DNA of 64,000 nt from GWE2-42-39 sp942493345. Its GTDB lineage: Bacteria > Bacteroidota > Bacteroidia > Bacteroidales > Prolixibacteraceae. Positions 20,885-29,562 of the stretch are shown one piece after another (position 1 is the stretch's first letter; every line of letters starts with the position of its first letter). Under the pieces are notes generated by a model. That model saw nothing but the letters and a program-made list of their open reading frames with translations, ran no database searches and was not told where the DNA came from. Where the stretch lies: positions 310,001-374,000 of the forward strand of contig OW818695.1 in assembly GCA_942493345.1 (NCBI GenBank). The letters are read 5' to 3'. The position numbers and the translations under genes were made by a program.

Positions 20885-21550
20885 CTAAAAATTTATATCG
20901 TACAAACCTTCAGCATCCAACTCAAATTGTTTGATGCCAATGTCGGTCATTGGATGTTTTATTAGTTGGTGCAGCAATTCGGGATTGATGGTAGCTGATT
21001 GTGCGCCGGCCATGCTCACCCTGTAAATCTGGTCGACCGTTTTAAAACTGGCCGCCAACACCTTGGTTCCCAATCCAAAATCAATCATATTTTGAACAAT
21101 GTCGGCAACCACCTCAATACCGTGCGACGAAATATTATCGAGTCGGCTGACATACGGTGCCACAAAATCGGCTCCGGCACGCGCGGCAACCAGGGCTTGC
21201 TGTTGCGTAAAAATTGCCGTTGCGGTTACATTGATGCCCGCATCTTTCAGCTTGGTCATTGCGCGATATCCTTCTTCCGAAACCGGGATTTTTGCATAAA
21301 AATTATCTCCAAAATCGAAATAGCTTTTGTACTTTTTCGCTTCGCGCACCATATCTTCAGCAACGCTGCTGATCATTTGCACATGAACCATTCCGTTGCC
21401 CACCAATTCCTGAATTGCTTTAATCGTTATTGAAAATTTAAGTCCCGATTGTTTCAGGATAGTCGGATTGGTTGTAACACCTTCCAATGGAAAAAACTTG
21501 TAAAGCTTTTTTAGTTCTTCTATATCAGCTGTGTCTGCCATGTAAATCAT
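20885..21550 (-). CDS. Transaldolase-like fructose-6-phosphate aldolase (TalC/FSA family)
   Basis: A 221-residue single-domain Schiff-base aldolase of the small transaldolase subfamily. Visible blocks are MADTADIEEL near the start, GVTTNPTIL, FYAKIPVSEEGY (with the catalytic Lys), GINVTATAIFTQQQAL, GADFVAPYVSRLDN and TKVLAASFKTVDQI. The reaction would be cleavage of fructose-6-phosphate (or a similar ketose phosphate) to dihydroxyacetone and glyceraldehyde-3-phosphate, or transaldolase transfer. It is the last gene in line after the MDR gene, 204 bp downstream. It probably belongs with the polyol-phosphate enzymes upstream, though its own promoter cannot be excluded. Confidence 0.87.
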   Translation of the reverse strand: MIYMADTADIEELKKLYKFFPLEGVTTNPTILKQSGLKFSITIKAIQELVGNGMVHVQMISSVAEDMVREAKKYKSYFDFGDNFYAKIPVSEEGYRAMTKLKDAGINVTATAIFTQQQALVAARAGADFVAPYVSRLDNISSHGIEVVADIVQNMIDFGLGTKVLAASFKTVDQIYRVSMAGAQSATINPELLHQLIKHPMTDIGIKQFELDAEGLYDINF

Positions 21551-21754
21551 ATCTGTATTTTTTAATGAGTTGTTTCTTGTTTTTTAACGAGTCAAAAGTA
21601 GGTTTTATTGGTTCAACAAGTCAGTCAAGTCATCCGGTTCAATACATCCAATTTACAAAGAAATAAAGAAAGCTGTCCTATAAATCGCGGATACATTTTG
21701 AAATGCCTCAACAAATCAAAAATTTACGGATCGTTTTGGATAGCCTTCTCCTCG

Positions 21755-23029
21755 TTAAATCGATTTTGCGTTTGCAAGTAAATATTCTTCGGCTTCAATC
21801 GACCATAGTCCATTTGTTTTGGCAACAATCGCGGCCAACCTGGCAAAGAATGGATCAGTTTTTCCTTTTTCTTCAAATTCAGAAATAGCCGTCAGCGGTA
21901 AATCCACGTGGGTATAAATCAGCTTTTTGCCGCCGGGAATATGAGGCAAATTCAACGTCGTATCAATTACGGCATTCAATCCCCCGACATGCGTAATAAG
22001 GCCTGCCGGATCCAATCCTGCGGTCATTACGGTCAGCGCTTCTTTCATGTCGTTGGTATTTCCACCTGAAGTACCAACAATATGTGTGTATGCGTAATGC
22101 ACATTGTAAAAATTCATTTTGGCGCTCAGGATTGGATCCGAGGGACCTGCAAAAAAGTTCAGACAGCCATCGAATGCCAGAATTGCATCGCCCTGTTCGA
22201 TCACCGGGGCAACCGGAGCAAAAACGAACACATCATCGTAGCCTGTTCCGCCTGAAACTTCTTTCAGTTTGGCAACCGGGTCTTCCACATTTCCTGTGTT
22301 CAGGTAAATCAATTCAATGCCGCGTTTCTTCGCTTCAGCAACCGGATAAATTGCTGCTGCGCGATCCAACCGGCTCTGATCGATGTCGGTTACCACGCAC
22401 AATTTCGGCTTGCGATCGGCACGGTGAATGACGTAGTTGATGGCAGCCAGCCCCATCGGGCCAACTCCGGCAAGAATAGCCATCTTCCCGTCGGCAACAA
22501 TTTCCATCTGGTGGATGTACGAACCGGGAACAGTATGATAGTTGGCATGCATGGCGCCGATCACACACGAGAGTGGTTCGGCCAGCGATGCCGGGTAGAA
22601 ACCGGGACCATCGTAAACCAGCAAACAATCCTGAACCAATACATCTTTTGGAATGATTACATACGTTGAATCGCCACCAACATATTTATATGAGTAACCC
22701 GGTGCACTCAAAATTCCAACAGGACCATCCTCATAATAAATGGCCGGTTGAATGGAAAATTTTTGCCCGGCTCTGAACTTGTACTGCCAGTTGGCTCCCA
22801 CCTGAATCAATTCACCGGAGAACTCATGACCAATAATTGTTGGGTTTTCAGCTATATCGTTTGGCACACGTTTGTGATCACTACCTTGCGATGACGACTT
22901 GTACGACGACATACAGATACTGTCGGACACAACTTTGGCCAGAATTTCATCTTCGGTGATTTGCGGCAACTCAAATTCTTCAAGCCTCAAATCTTTTTTT
23001 CCGTATAATCTAACTGCTTTGGTTTTCAT
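21755..23029 (-). CDS. Zinc-type alcohol dehydrogenase, sorbose-1-phosphate reductase-like (SorE family)
   Basis: A 424-residue medium-chain dehydrogenase. The N-terminal catalytic zinc site is seen as SDSICMSSYK (Cys) and TIIGHEFSGE (His-Glu), with EPLSCVIGA as the further ligand. The nucleotide fold shows AILAGVGPMGLAAINY. The structural four-Cys lobe is absent. The long insertions (SIQPAIYY, APGYSYKYVGGDSTYVI) resemble L-sorbose-1-phosphate reductases more than classical alcohol dehydrogenases. It likely reduces or oxidises a ketose/polyol phosphate with NAD(P)H. It follows the SDR gene by 65 bp, the same pairing as SorE and SorD in sorbose use. Exact substrate unknown. Confidence 0.8.
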   Translation of the reverse strand: MKTKAVRLYGKKDLRLEEFELPQITEDEILAKVVSDSICMSSYKSSSQGSDHKRVPNDIAENPTIIGHEFSGELIQVGANWQYKFRAGQKFSIQPAIYYEDGPVGILSAPGYSYKYVGGDSTYVIIPKDVLVQDCLLVYDGPGFYPASLAEPLSCVIGAMHANYHTVPGSYIHQMEIVADGKMAILAGVGPMGLAAINYVIHRADRKPKLCVVTDIDQSRLDRAAAIYPVAEAKKRGIELIYLNTGNVEDPVAKLKEVSGGTGYDDVFVFAPVAPVIEQGDAILAFDGCLNFFAGPSDPILSAKMNFYNVHYAYTHIVGTSGGNTNDMKEALTVMTAGLDPAGLITHVGGLNAVIDTTLNLPHIPGGKKLIYTHVDLPLTAISEFEEKGKTDPFFARLAAIVAKTNGLWSIEAEEYLLANAKSI

Positions 23030-23043
23030 ATTCTATAATTTTT

Positions 23044-23085
23044 AACACAAAGACGCTATAACAGGGTCTCTGTGTCTTCGTGTTT
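23044..23085. repeat. Short inverted repeat of the CACAGAG/ACACAAAG class
   Basis: AACACAAAGAC at 23044-23054 faces TCTGTGTCTTCGTGTTT at 23069-23085, giving an imperfect hairpin in the gap between the SDR and MDR genes. It shares its words with the inner part of the element at 3115-3280, so it may be a remnant of the same repeat family. Confidence 0.4.
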
Positions 23086-23094
23086 AGTTTTCAT

Positions 23095-24222
23095 TTAATT
23101 CAACATATTCTGTCCTCCGGTGACAGGCACCGCTTGTCCGGTTTCGTATTCCTGTTCAATGATGTAATAAACGGCACGCATCACGTCGAGTGGAGTACAC
23201 CCGCGCCCGGCCGGAACCTGTGCTTCGTAAAACCGTTTCACATCCTCAATGGTTTTTGCGCCTGGAACTTTTCCTGCCCGCAAATACTGAACAAACAATC
23301 CTTTTTCAGGGTCAGCCCACAGCGGCCCATCGAAAAAATTACCCGGACAAACCGAGTTGACCTTAATTTTGTAAGGCATTAGTTCCATGGCAAACGACTG
23401 GGTAAGCCCGATACCGCCAAATTTACCACCGGCATACGCGAAATTTTTATTGCTGCCTTTCAATCCCGATTTCGAATTGATCTGGATGATGTCGGTAAAG
23501 TGGTCAGGTTTAAATTTATACTGCTGCTTCATCACCGCCGAAGCATGTTTAGTACAAATGAAGTAAGCCGAATAATTTACTTTGGTCATCAGTTCAAACG
23601 TTTCCGGGGTCATTTCTTCCAAACTACCAGCCCGCAAAATGCCCGCATTACTAATGAATACATCCAGCCCGCCAAATTCTTTCACCGTTTCGGTCACCAG
23701 ATTTTCTACGGAAGCTGAATCGGCAACATCTACCTTCACGAAGAGCGCTTTATTGTTGCGTCTTTCAGCATTCAGTTCATTGGCAAATTCCTGTCCTTTT
23801 TCGGCATTCAGATCGGCAATGACCACGTTAGCCCTATTTTGCATCAGGTGTTCAACGATTCCGGCGCCAAAACCCTGTGCCCCTCCGGTCACAATTGCAA
23901 TCCGTTGTTCTACACGGCCATTGTCCTTTTCGCATTTTCCAGCCGTTTGACCAGCCGATATTTTTGCTATTTCCGATGGATAATCGGCAACCAGCAAACT
24001 TCCAAATCCCTTGATACTGATTACCTGAACCGCTTTCCCTGCATTTTTTATTTTTTCTGAAAGTTCAGTCAGCAGACTGTCCGAATTTTCAACGGTCAGG
24101 GTTTCAAGTGCTTTTGCCTGCTCCGGAAGTTCTCCTTCAGCGAAATATTTGACTGTTTTCAGACTTTCGGACGAGAGCATCATACGGACAGCCGGGATGA
24201 TTGTGTTTATTTGATTTTGCAT
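23095..24222 (-). CDS. Short-chain dehydrogenase, sorbitol-6-phosphate dehydrogenase-like, with N-terminal extension
   Basis: 375 residues. The C-terminal 265 are a classical SDR: coenzyme loop IVTGGAQGFGAGI at about residue 110, NAGIL, catalytic Ser in QINSKSGLKGS, Tyr-Lys in YAGGKFGG, and the end VTGGQNML. The first about 105 residues are not part of a normal SDR. They carry IIPAVRMML and ISIKGFGSLLVADYPSEI, which resemble the C-terminal part of class II aldolases found fused to SDRs in rhamnulose-phosphate aldolase/dehydrogenase proteins (inference). It probably oxidises a polyol phosphate to a ketose phosphate. It lies 7 bp after the PHP gene, in the GntR-linked operon. Confidence 0.8.
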   Translation of the reverse strand: MQNQINTIIPAVRMMLSSESLKTVKYFAEGELPEQAKALETLTVENSDSLLTELSEKIKNAGKAVQVISIKGFGSLLVADYPSEIAKISAGQTAGKCEKDNGRVEQRIAIVTGGAQGFGAGIVEHLMQNRANVVIADLNAEKGQEFANELNAERRNNKALFVKVDVADSASVENLVTETVKEFGGLDVFISNAGILRAGSLEEMTPETFELMTKVNYSAYFICTKHASAVMKQQYKFKPDHFTDIIQINSKSGLKGSNKNFAYAGGKFGGIGLTQSFAMELMPYKIKVNSVCPGNFFDGPLWADPEKGLFVQYLRAGKVPGAKTIEDVKRFYEAQVPAGRGCTPLDVMRAVYYIIEQEYETGQAVPVTGGQNMLN

Positions 24223-24229
24223 CTTCCTT

Positions 24230-25459
24230 CTATTTTTGAAAATATTTTATAACGGCATTTCCCAATGCAATAAAATCGCGGATTTGTTCAGTTTTTGCCT
24301 TTCCATTTTCGTCGAGATAGCCCGGTTTTCCTTTTGCAATAAGGTATTGGTGAGCTGCGGTAATGCAAGCTCCTTCGTATCCGATTTTCACCAGTTCATC
24401 GTCCAATTCAACCCCGCCCGAACACGAAACGTTCACCGGATCCAGCGCCGGCGTGTTGTGTTCGGTGCCAAATGTAATGACAAAGCCTTTGCGGTGAAAA
24501 AACTTCACAAAATCTTTCAGTATTGAAAATTTATTGCGACCGGGAATCAGTTCGAGACTGCTGATATTTTTAGCCTGAAGTTTGACAAACAGCGCTTCCG
24601 GATCACCTTCAAAATCGGTAAATTCGCCTTTCGGGTTATCGAGTAACACCGGGTAGCAGGGAATTCCACCCCCGTTAATAATCAGGTCGCGCACCTCTTC
24701 AAGACTCAGAAAAGCACGGTCGTTTTCCGGCACAAACGCCTTTCCTCCGGCTTTCAACAGGTTACTGCGAATTTCGTTTTCCAAACCAGCAAAGTCATCA
24801 ATCGCCGATTTTACATCTTTTCCTGAAAATATTTTTGTTAGAACAGATTTTCGGTTTTCGTCGCTATCAAATTTTTCGTAAACAGCTTCGCGTAGCGCTT
24901 TGGCAATATGCCGTTCGCGCAGCATATTCCGGGCATAACGGGCTTTCATTTCTTCAGCCGTAAACTGAATGTCGATTTCAAGTTCGGCAAGCAATCCATT
25001 CAGTTTGTCGATCATTTCTGCCGTCTGAATATTGCTTTCTTCCTGCACTTGTTCCAGCAAAACCTGGTATTTTTCATTCAGTTTGAAAGGGAACGAAAGG
25101 CCTTTCCCGCTGAAATAGGTTCGTCCCGGATTGTTGGGATCGTTCACCCGGATGTTGTTGGCCTGCTCATCTTTCTGCAAAGCCATAAATTCGATGTTGT
25201 ACAACGGAAAGATTTTATACTTCCGGGCCAGTTCCGTAAATTCTTCGTAGCCATCGGTTGTATAAAAATCATTGATCCCCAGCACCTGAACGCCTTCTTT
25301 TTGAGCCATTTCAAAAGCCTGTTCAATTTCAGTAAAAGCGCTGAATGAAAAGGGAGTATGGAAGTGCCCGTTCACCAAAAGCGGCTTTGTATCTGCATTT
25401 GCCGAAGCCCATTTTATTAATTCAGCCTCGTCGGGAAGCGATGTGAATATATTTTGCAT
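24230..25459 (-). CDS. PHP-domain metal-dependent hydrolase-like protein
   Basis: A 409-residue protein with PHP-type motifs. NGHFHTPFSFSAF near residue 31 gives the first His-x-His, followed by LGINDFYTTDGYEEF, PLYNIEFMAL (metal-ligand Glu) and, far downstream, ITFGTEHNTP, in place of the usual GSDAH. A long helical insertion (about residues 110-240) separates the two halves and is unlike histidinol phosphatases or polymerase PHP domains. A phosphoesterase or lactonase role is possible, but no function can be assigned from the sequence. It sits between the dehydrogenase E1 and the SDR, 7 bp ahead of the latter. Confidence 0.72.
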   Translation of the reverse strand: MQNIFTSLPDEAELIKWASANADTKPLLVNGHFHTPFSFSAFTEIEQAFEMAQKEGVQVLGINDFYTTDGYEEFTELARKYKIFPLYNIEFMALQKDEQANNIRVNDPNNPGRTYFSGKGLSFPFKLNEKYQVLLEQVQEESNIQTAEMIDKLNGLLAELEIDIQFTAEEMKARYARNMLRERHIAKALREAVYEKFDSDENRKSVLTKIFSGKDVKSAIDDFAGLENEIRSNLLKAGGKAFVPENDRAFLSLEEVRDLIINGGGIPCYPVLLDNPKGEFTDFEGDPEALFVKLQAKNISSLELIPGRNKFSILKDFVKFFHRKGFVITFGTEHNTPALDPVNVSCSGGVELDDELVKIGYEGACITAAHQYLIAKGKPGYLDENGKAKTEQIRDFIALGNAVIKYFQK

Positions 25460-25583
25460 GTTGTGTTTTTTGGAGCAAATAAAGTTAACTGCTTTTATTC
25501 GTATAAATCGTCTTTATTTTAAGGAATACCCCATCCCGTTACCGGGACAGGGCAAAATTCCATACTTATGAATAAAGAGCGTC

Positions 25584-28052
25584 TTAAATTCCTAACTTAT
25601 TTCTTCGGATTTGTTCGTTTTCAGTGAAATTATTTTTCACCACATGCCCTTTCAGGGGAACGAGTTTTTCATGAATTGCGTCAATAATCCAACTTGCCTG
25701 CGGAAAGAAATATTCTTCCAATTCGTATGCCGGAGTGATCCAGTTGCGTGAGCCAACTACCACAGGTGGAGCATCCAGTTCGTCGAAGGCCAGCTCGGTA
25801 ATGGTTTGCGCCATATCTTTCATAAACGATCCGCGAGCCGAAGCATCGCCGGTGATGATGATGCGACCGGTTTTTTTCAACGATCTCAATACCAGTTCGT
25901 AATTGAACGGAACCAATGAGCGCGCGTCAATAATTTCGGCACTCATATTGTATTTTTCCTGAAGAATGTCAGCCGCCTCCAATGCGCGATACAAAGTGGC
26001 GCCAATCGAAAGAATAGTCACATCTTTTCCTTCGCGTTTCACATCGGGTTCGCCCAGTGCGATTTCGTAATAACCGGCCGGAACGCCTTCTTTGTGGAAC
26101 TGTTCCCCGATGTCGTACAAACGCTGGCTTTCGAAGAAAATTACCGGGTCGGTTCCCTGCAAGGCAGCGTTCATCAAACCTTTGGCATCGTATGGAGTGG
26201 CCGGGAAAACAACTTTCAGGCCGGGGATGTGAGTTGCCAAAGCGGTCCAGTCCTGCGAGTGCTGGGCGCCGTATTTCGAACCCACGGAAACGCGCAGTAC
26301 CATTGGCATTTTGAGTACGTTTCCACTCATCGCCTGCCATTTCGGTAACTGGTTGAACACCTCATCACCGCAACGGCCCAGAAAGTCGCAATACATGATT
26401 TCAGGAATGACCCGGCCGCCACACATTGCATAACCGATAGCCGTTCCAATAATCGATGCTTCGGAAATGGGAGAGTTGAACAAACGATGGTATGGCAGAG
26501 CTTCGGTCAGTCCGCGATAAACGGCAAAAGCGCCGCCCCAGTCACGGTTTTCTTCACCGTATGCAACCAATGTCGGGTCTTTATAAAAGCGGTCGATGAT
26601 GGCCTCGAAAATACCATCGCGATACGCATATGTTTTTATTTTTGAATGCGCTTTGCCATTTTCATCGTAGGCAAAACGTTCTTTTGTAGCCAGTTGCTTT
26701 ACCCGTGGATTTTCTTCCATCGGGTGGTTCACGTCGGGTTTGCGGTCTTCCATTTTATCAACCGACTCGTTCGAGAACATCATTCCGCCAATCAGTTCCG
26801 GATATTTTTCCATATCCATGTGTGGCGAAACTTTGTCGTCGATAGCCAGTTTCAATCCCCATGAAATAAGATCGGTTGTTGCCGATTTAATTTCTTCCAG
26901 AGCTGCTTCGGTAGCAACACCAGCTTTCACCAGTTCTTTTCCGAACCAGATGATTGAATCGTGTGCTTCCCAGGCTTCCACTTCTTCTTTCGAACGATAC
27001 GACGAAGCATCGGATGGTGAGTGGCCGCTGTAACGGTAGGTTAGTACATCAAGAAGCACCGGACCACGTTTTTCTTCAATAATTTTACGTTTGCGCTTGT
27101 AGGCATCAATTACGGCCAGCGGATTGTAACCATCCACCCGTTCGGCGTGCATCTGGTCGGCATTCAAGCCGGCACCAATGCGGGCAGCCACTTTGTAACC
27201 CATCGTTTCGCCGCAGGTTTGTCCGCCCATTCCGTACTGGTTGTTCATAATATTGATAATCAATGGCAGGCCGCCTTTCATATCGCCTTCCCACAATTCG
27301 TTGAACTGATCCATAGTGGCAAAAGCCAAGCCTTCCCAAACCGGACCGCAAGCCATTGATGCGTCGCCGATGTTGGCAACCACAATGCCATTTTTGCGGT
27401 TCACTTTTTTGTACAACGCAGCGCCAACCGAAATGTCGCCCGAACCACCAACGATGGCATTGTTCGGATACACACCAAATGGAGTGAAAAAAGCGTGCAT
27501 CGAGCCACCCAATCCACGGTTGAACCCGGTTTCGCGTGCAAATATTTCGGCCAGCGTTCCATAGATCAGGAAACGGATGGCCATGTCTTTTGCAGTTCCT
27601 GAGAAATTACTCTTTACAGGAGCAAAAGTAATTCCATCGAAATGGCTTTCCATAACTTTGGTAAGTTGCTCATCGCTCAATTTGGTAATGGCAGACAAAC
27701 CCTTGGCAAGAATTTCGCCATGACTGCGGTGCGATCCGAAGATAAAATCTTCGACGCCCAGTGTGTAGGCCATACCAACAGCAGCCGCTTCCTGCCCGAT
27801 AGATAAATGTGCGGGGCCGGGATGGTTGTATGCAATTCCGTTATAATCGCCACGGATTTTTATGAGGTTCAACATGGTTTCGAATTCGCGAATGATTACC
27901 ATGTCGCGGAAAATCCGAATTAAATCTTCGTTTGAGAAATTGGCTTTTTCTTCCTCAACGGTTTTATTGTATTGGTTTACAGGAATCGGTTTGAATGTGA
28001 TTTCACCGGCTTTCCTTACTTCTTCCGGGTTAATAAATTGATTTTTTGGCAT
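25584..28052 (-). CDS. 2-oxoacid dehydrogenase E1, fused alpha-beta subunits
   Basis: An 822-residue thiamine-diphosphate enzyme that decarboxylates a 2-oxoacid and loads the acyl group onto E2. The alpha half (about 1-400) shows YNHPGPAHLSIGQEAAAVG, FGSHRSHGEILAKG, GGSMHAFF and the TPP-binding ANIGDASMACGPVWEGLAFA ending in NNQYGMGGQ. The beta half (about 480-822) shows VAYGEENRDWGGAFAVYRGL, FNSPISEASIIGTAIGYA, VSVGSKYGAQHSQDW and FFESQRLYD. Alpha-beta fusion is common for this class in Bacteroidota. The substrate may be pyruvate with acetoin-like chemistry or a branched-chain or sugar-derived oxoacid; the sequence alone does not decide. Third gene of the operon after E2 and E3. Confidence 0.92.
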   Translation of the reverse strand: MPKNQFINPEEVRKAGEITFKPIPVNQYNKTVEEEKANFSNEDLIRIFRDMVIIREFETMLNLIKIRGDYNGIAYNHPGPAHLSIGQEAAAVGMAYTLGVEDFIFGSHRSHGEILAKGLSAITKLSDEQLTKVMESHFDGITFAPVKSNFSGTAKDMAIRFLIYGTLAEIFARETGFNRGLGGSMHAFFTPFGVYPNNAIVGGSGDISVGAALYKKVNRKNGIVVANIGDASMACGPVWEGLAFATMDQFNELWEGDMKGGLPLIINIMNNQYGMGGQTCGETMGYKVAARIGAGLNADQMHAERVDGYNPLAVIDAYKRKRKIIEEKRGPVLLDVLTYRYSGHSPSDASSYRSKEEVEAWEAHDSIIWFGKELVKAGVATEAALEEIKSATTDLISWGLKLAIDDKVSPHMDMEKYPELIGGMMFSNESVDKMEDRKPDVNHPMEENPRVKQLATKERFAYDENGKAHSKIKTYAYRDGIFEAIIDRFYKDPTLVAYGEENRDWGGAFAVYRGLTEALPYHRLFNSPISEASIIGTAIGYAMCGGRVIPEIMYCDFLGRCGDEVFNQLPKWQAMSGNVLKMPMVLRVSVGSKYGAQHSQDWTALATHIPGLKVVFPATPYDAKGLMNAALQGTDPVIFFESQRLYDIGEQFHKEGVPAGYYEIALGEPDVKREGKDVTILSIGATLYRALEAADILQEKYNMSAEIIDARSLVPFNYELVLRSLKKTGRIIITGDASARGSFMKDMAQTITELAFDELDAPPVVVGSRNWITPAYELEEYFFPQASWIIDAIHEKLVPLKGHVVKNNFTENEQIRRNKLGI

Positions 28053-28123
28053 TTATTTAAGATTTTAGATATTAGACAATAGATTTTAGCTTTCTCCGCT
28101 CCTTGGAGGGGTTGGGGAGGCTC

Positions 28124-29482
28124 TTAAAATTCAAAAATGGTTTCTTTAATAATTTCACTCACAGTAGGATGTGGAAAAACAATTTCCTGAACATCCTTCA
28201 CCCGAAGCTGGGCTTCAATCAGCGCACAGGCTCCCCAAATCATTTCGGAACAAGCCCCTCCGACCATGTGAACACCAAGGATTTCTCCATATTTTTTTCC
28301 GGCAATTACTTTGCAGAAACCGTCTTTTCCTTCGTTTTCAGCAACAAAACGGCCGGCATAGGCCATCGGCAGTTTGCGCACTTCCACGTCAATTCCCTTT
28401 TCTTTTGCTGAAGCCTCGGTCAACCCAACGCCGGCAATTTCAGGATGGGTATAAACAACGCCCGGAATGGCATCGTAGCGCATTTGGTCTTTGCGGCCCA
28501 GAATGTGGTTTACGGCCACTTCTCCTTCGCGGCTGGCCGTGTGTGCCAGCAATGAAAAACCAGTGATGTCACCGGCTGCATAAACATTCGGGATGTTGGT
28601 GCGGCAATTTTTGTCGATTTTCACTCCGCGCGGCGTAAATTCAACGCCAATATTTTCGAGACCGATACCGGCCACATTGGCTTTCCGGCCTACCGAAAGT
28701 AAAACTTGCTCTCCGATTATTTTTTCTTCTTTTCCATCTTTTTCAAAAGTTACTTCTTTGCCATTCAGCTTGGTCACTTTTGCGCCCAAATGGAAGTCGA
28801 TTCCACGCTTTGTGAATTCGGCACGAACAAATTTGGCAATGTCGTCATCAATCCCGGTCAAGATTTCAGGCAACATTTCAATCACCGTTATTTTTGTTCC
28901 CATTGCATTGAAAAAATCGGCAAACTCGGTTCCGATCACTCCGCCGCCAATAACCACAAGGCTTTTGGGTAATTCATTCAACTGAAGAATTTCGCGGTTG
29001 GTCAGAATTTGAGTTTTGTCCAATCCCGGAATTGGCGGAACAGCAGCTTCTGAACCGGTGCAAACAAGCAGATTCTTTGCTTTATATATTTTCCCTTCGG
29101 CTTCGATGGTAATTTCAGAGCTGCGTTTTTCCCTGATGACGGCTTCGGCCATCACCACTTCAGCTTTGGCATGTTTCATTTTGGCACCGATTCCGGAAAC
29201 CAGTTTGCGCACCACTTTATCTTTCCGCTTCATTATTTTGCTGAAGTCGAAGCCAACCTCGCCAACAGTGATACCGTATTTCTCAGCTTCGTGCGCATAT
29301 TCCAAAACTTTTGCCGAGTTGAGCAGCGTTTTGGTCGGGATGCAACCTTCATTCAGGCAAACACCACCCAGCGATCGTTTGTCGAAAATCACCACGCTCA
29401 GTCCTTTTGCACCGGCGCGTTCGGCCGCCACGTACCCGGCTGGGCCACCGCCCAAAATTGCTATATCGAATGTATTTTCCAT
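28124..29482 (-). CDS. lpdA: Dihydrolipoyl dehydrogenase (E3)
   Basis: A 452-residue flavoprotein that reoxidises the lipoyl group of E2 and makes NADH. FAD loop ILGGGPAGYVAA at residue 8, redox-active disulfide GGVCLNEGCIPTK near 39, NAD loop VVIGGGVIGTEFADFF, second FAD contact VYAAGDITG, and active-site HPTVSE near the end. The length is standard. It lies between E2 (80 bp upstream) and E1 (71 bp downstream), so a dedicated E3 for this complex is likely. The gap to E1 contains a GGAGG repeat remnant. Confidence 0.96.
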   Translation of the reverse strand: MENTFDIAILGGGPAGYVAAERAGAKGLSVVIFDKRSLGGVCLNEGCIPTKTLLNSAKVLEYAHEAEKYGITVGEVGFDFSKIMKRKDKVVRKLVSGIGAKMKHAKAEVVMAEAVIREKRSSEITIEAEGKIYKAKNLLVCTGSEAAVPPIPGLDKTQILTNREILQLNELPKSLVVIGGGVIGTEFADFFNAMGTKITVIEMLPEILTGIDDDIAKFVRAEFTKRGIDFHLGAKVTKLNGKEVTFEKDGKEEKIIGEQVLLSVGRKANVAGIGLENIGVEFTPRGVKIDKNCRTNIPNVYAAGDITGFSLLAHTASREGEVAVNHILGRKDQMRYDAIPGVVYTHPEIAGVGLTEASAKEKGIDVEVRKLPMAYAGRFVAENEGKDGFCKVIAGKKYGEILGVHMVGGACSEMIWGACALIEAQLRVKDVQEIVFPHPTVSEIIKETIFEF

Positions 29483-29562
29483 AGTTTCAGAAAAAAAACC
29501 TCACCTCCGAAAACCTTACCCTGATAAATTAATACTAATTATTTAAGGAGGCGAGGCATATT

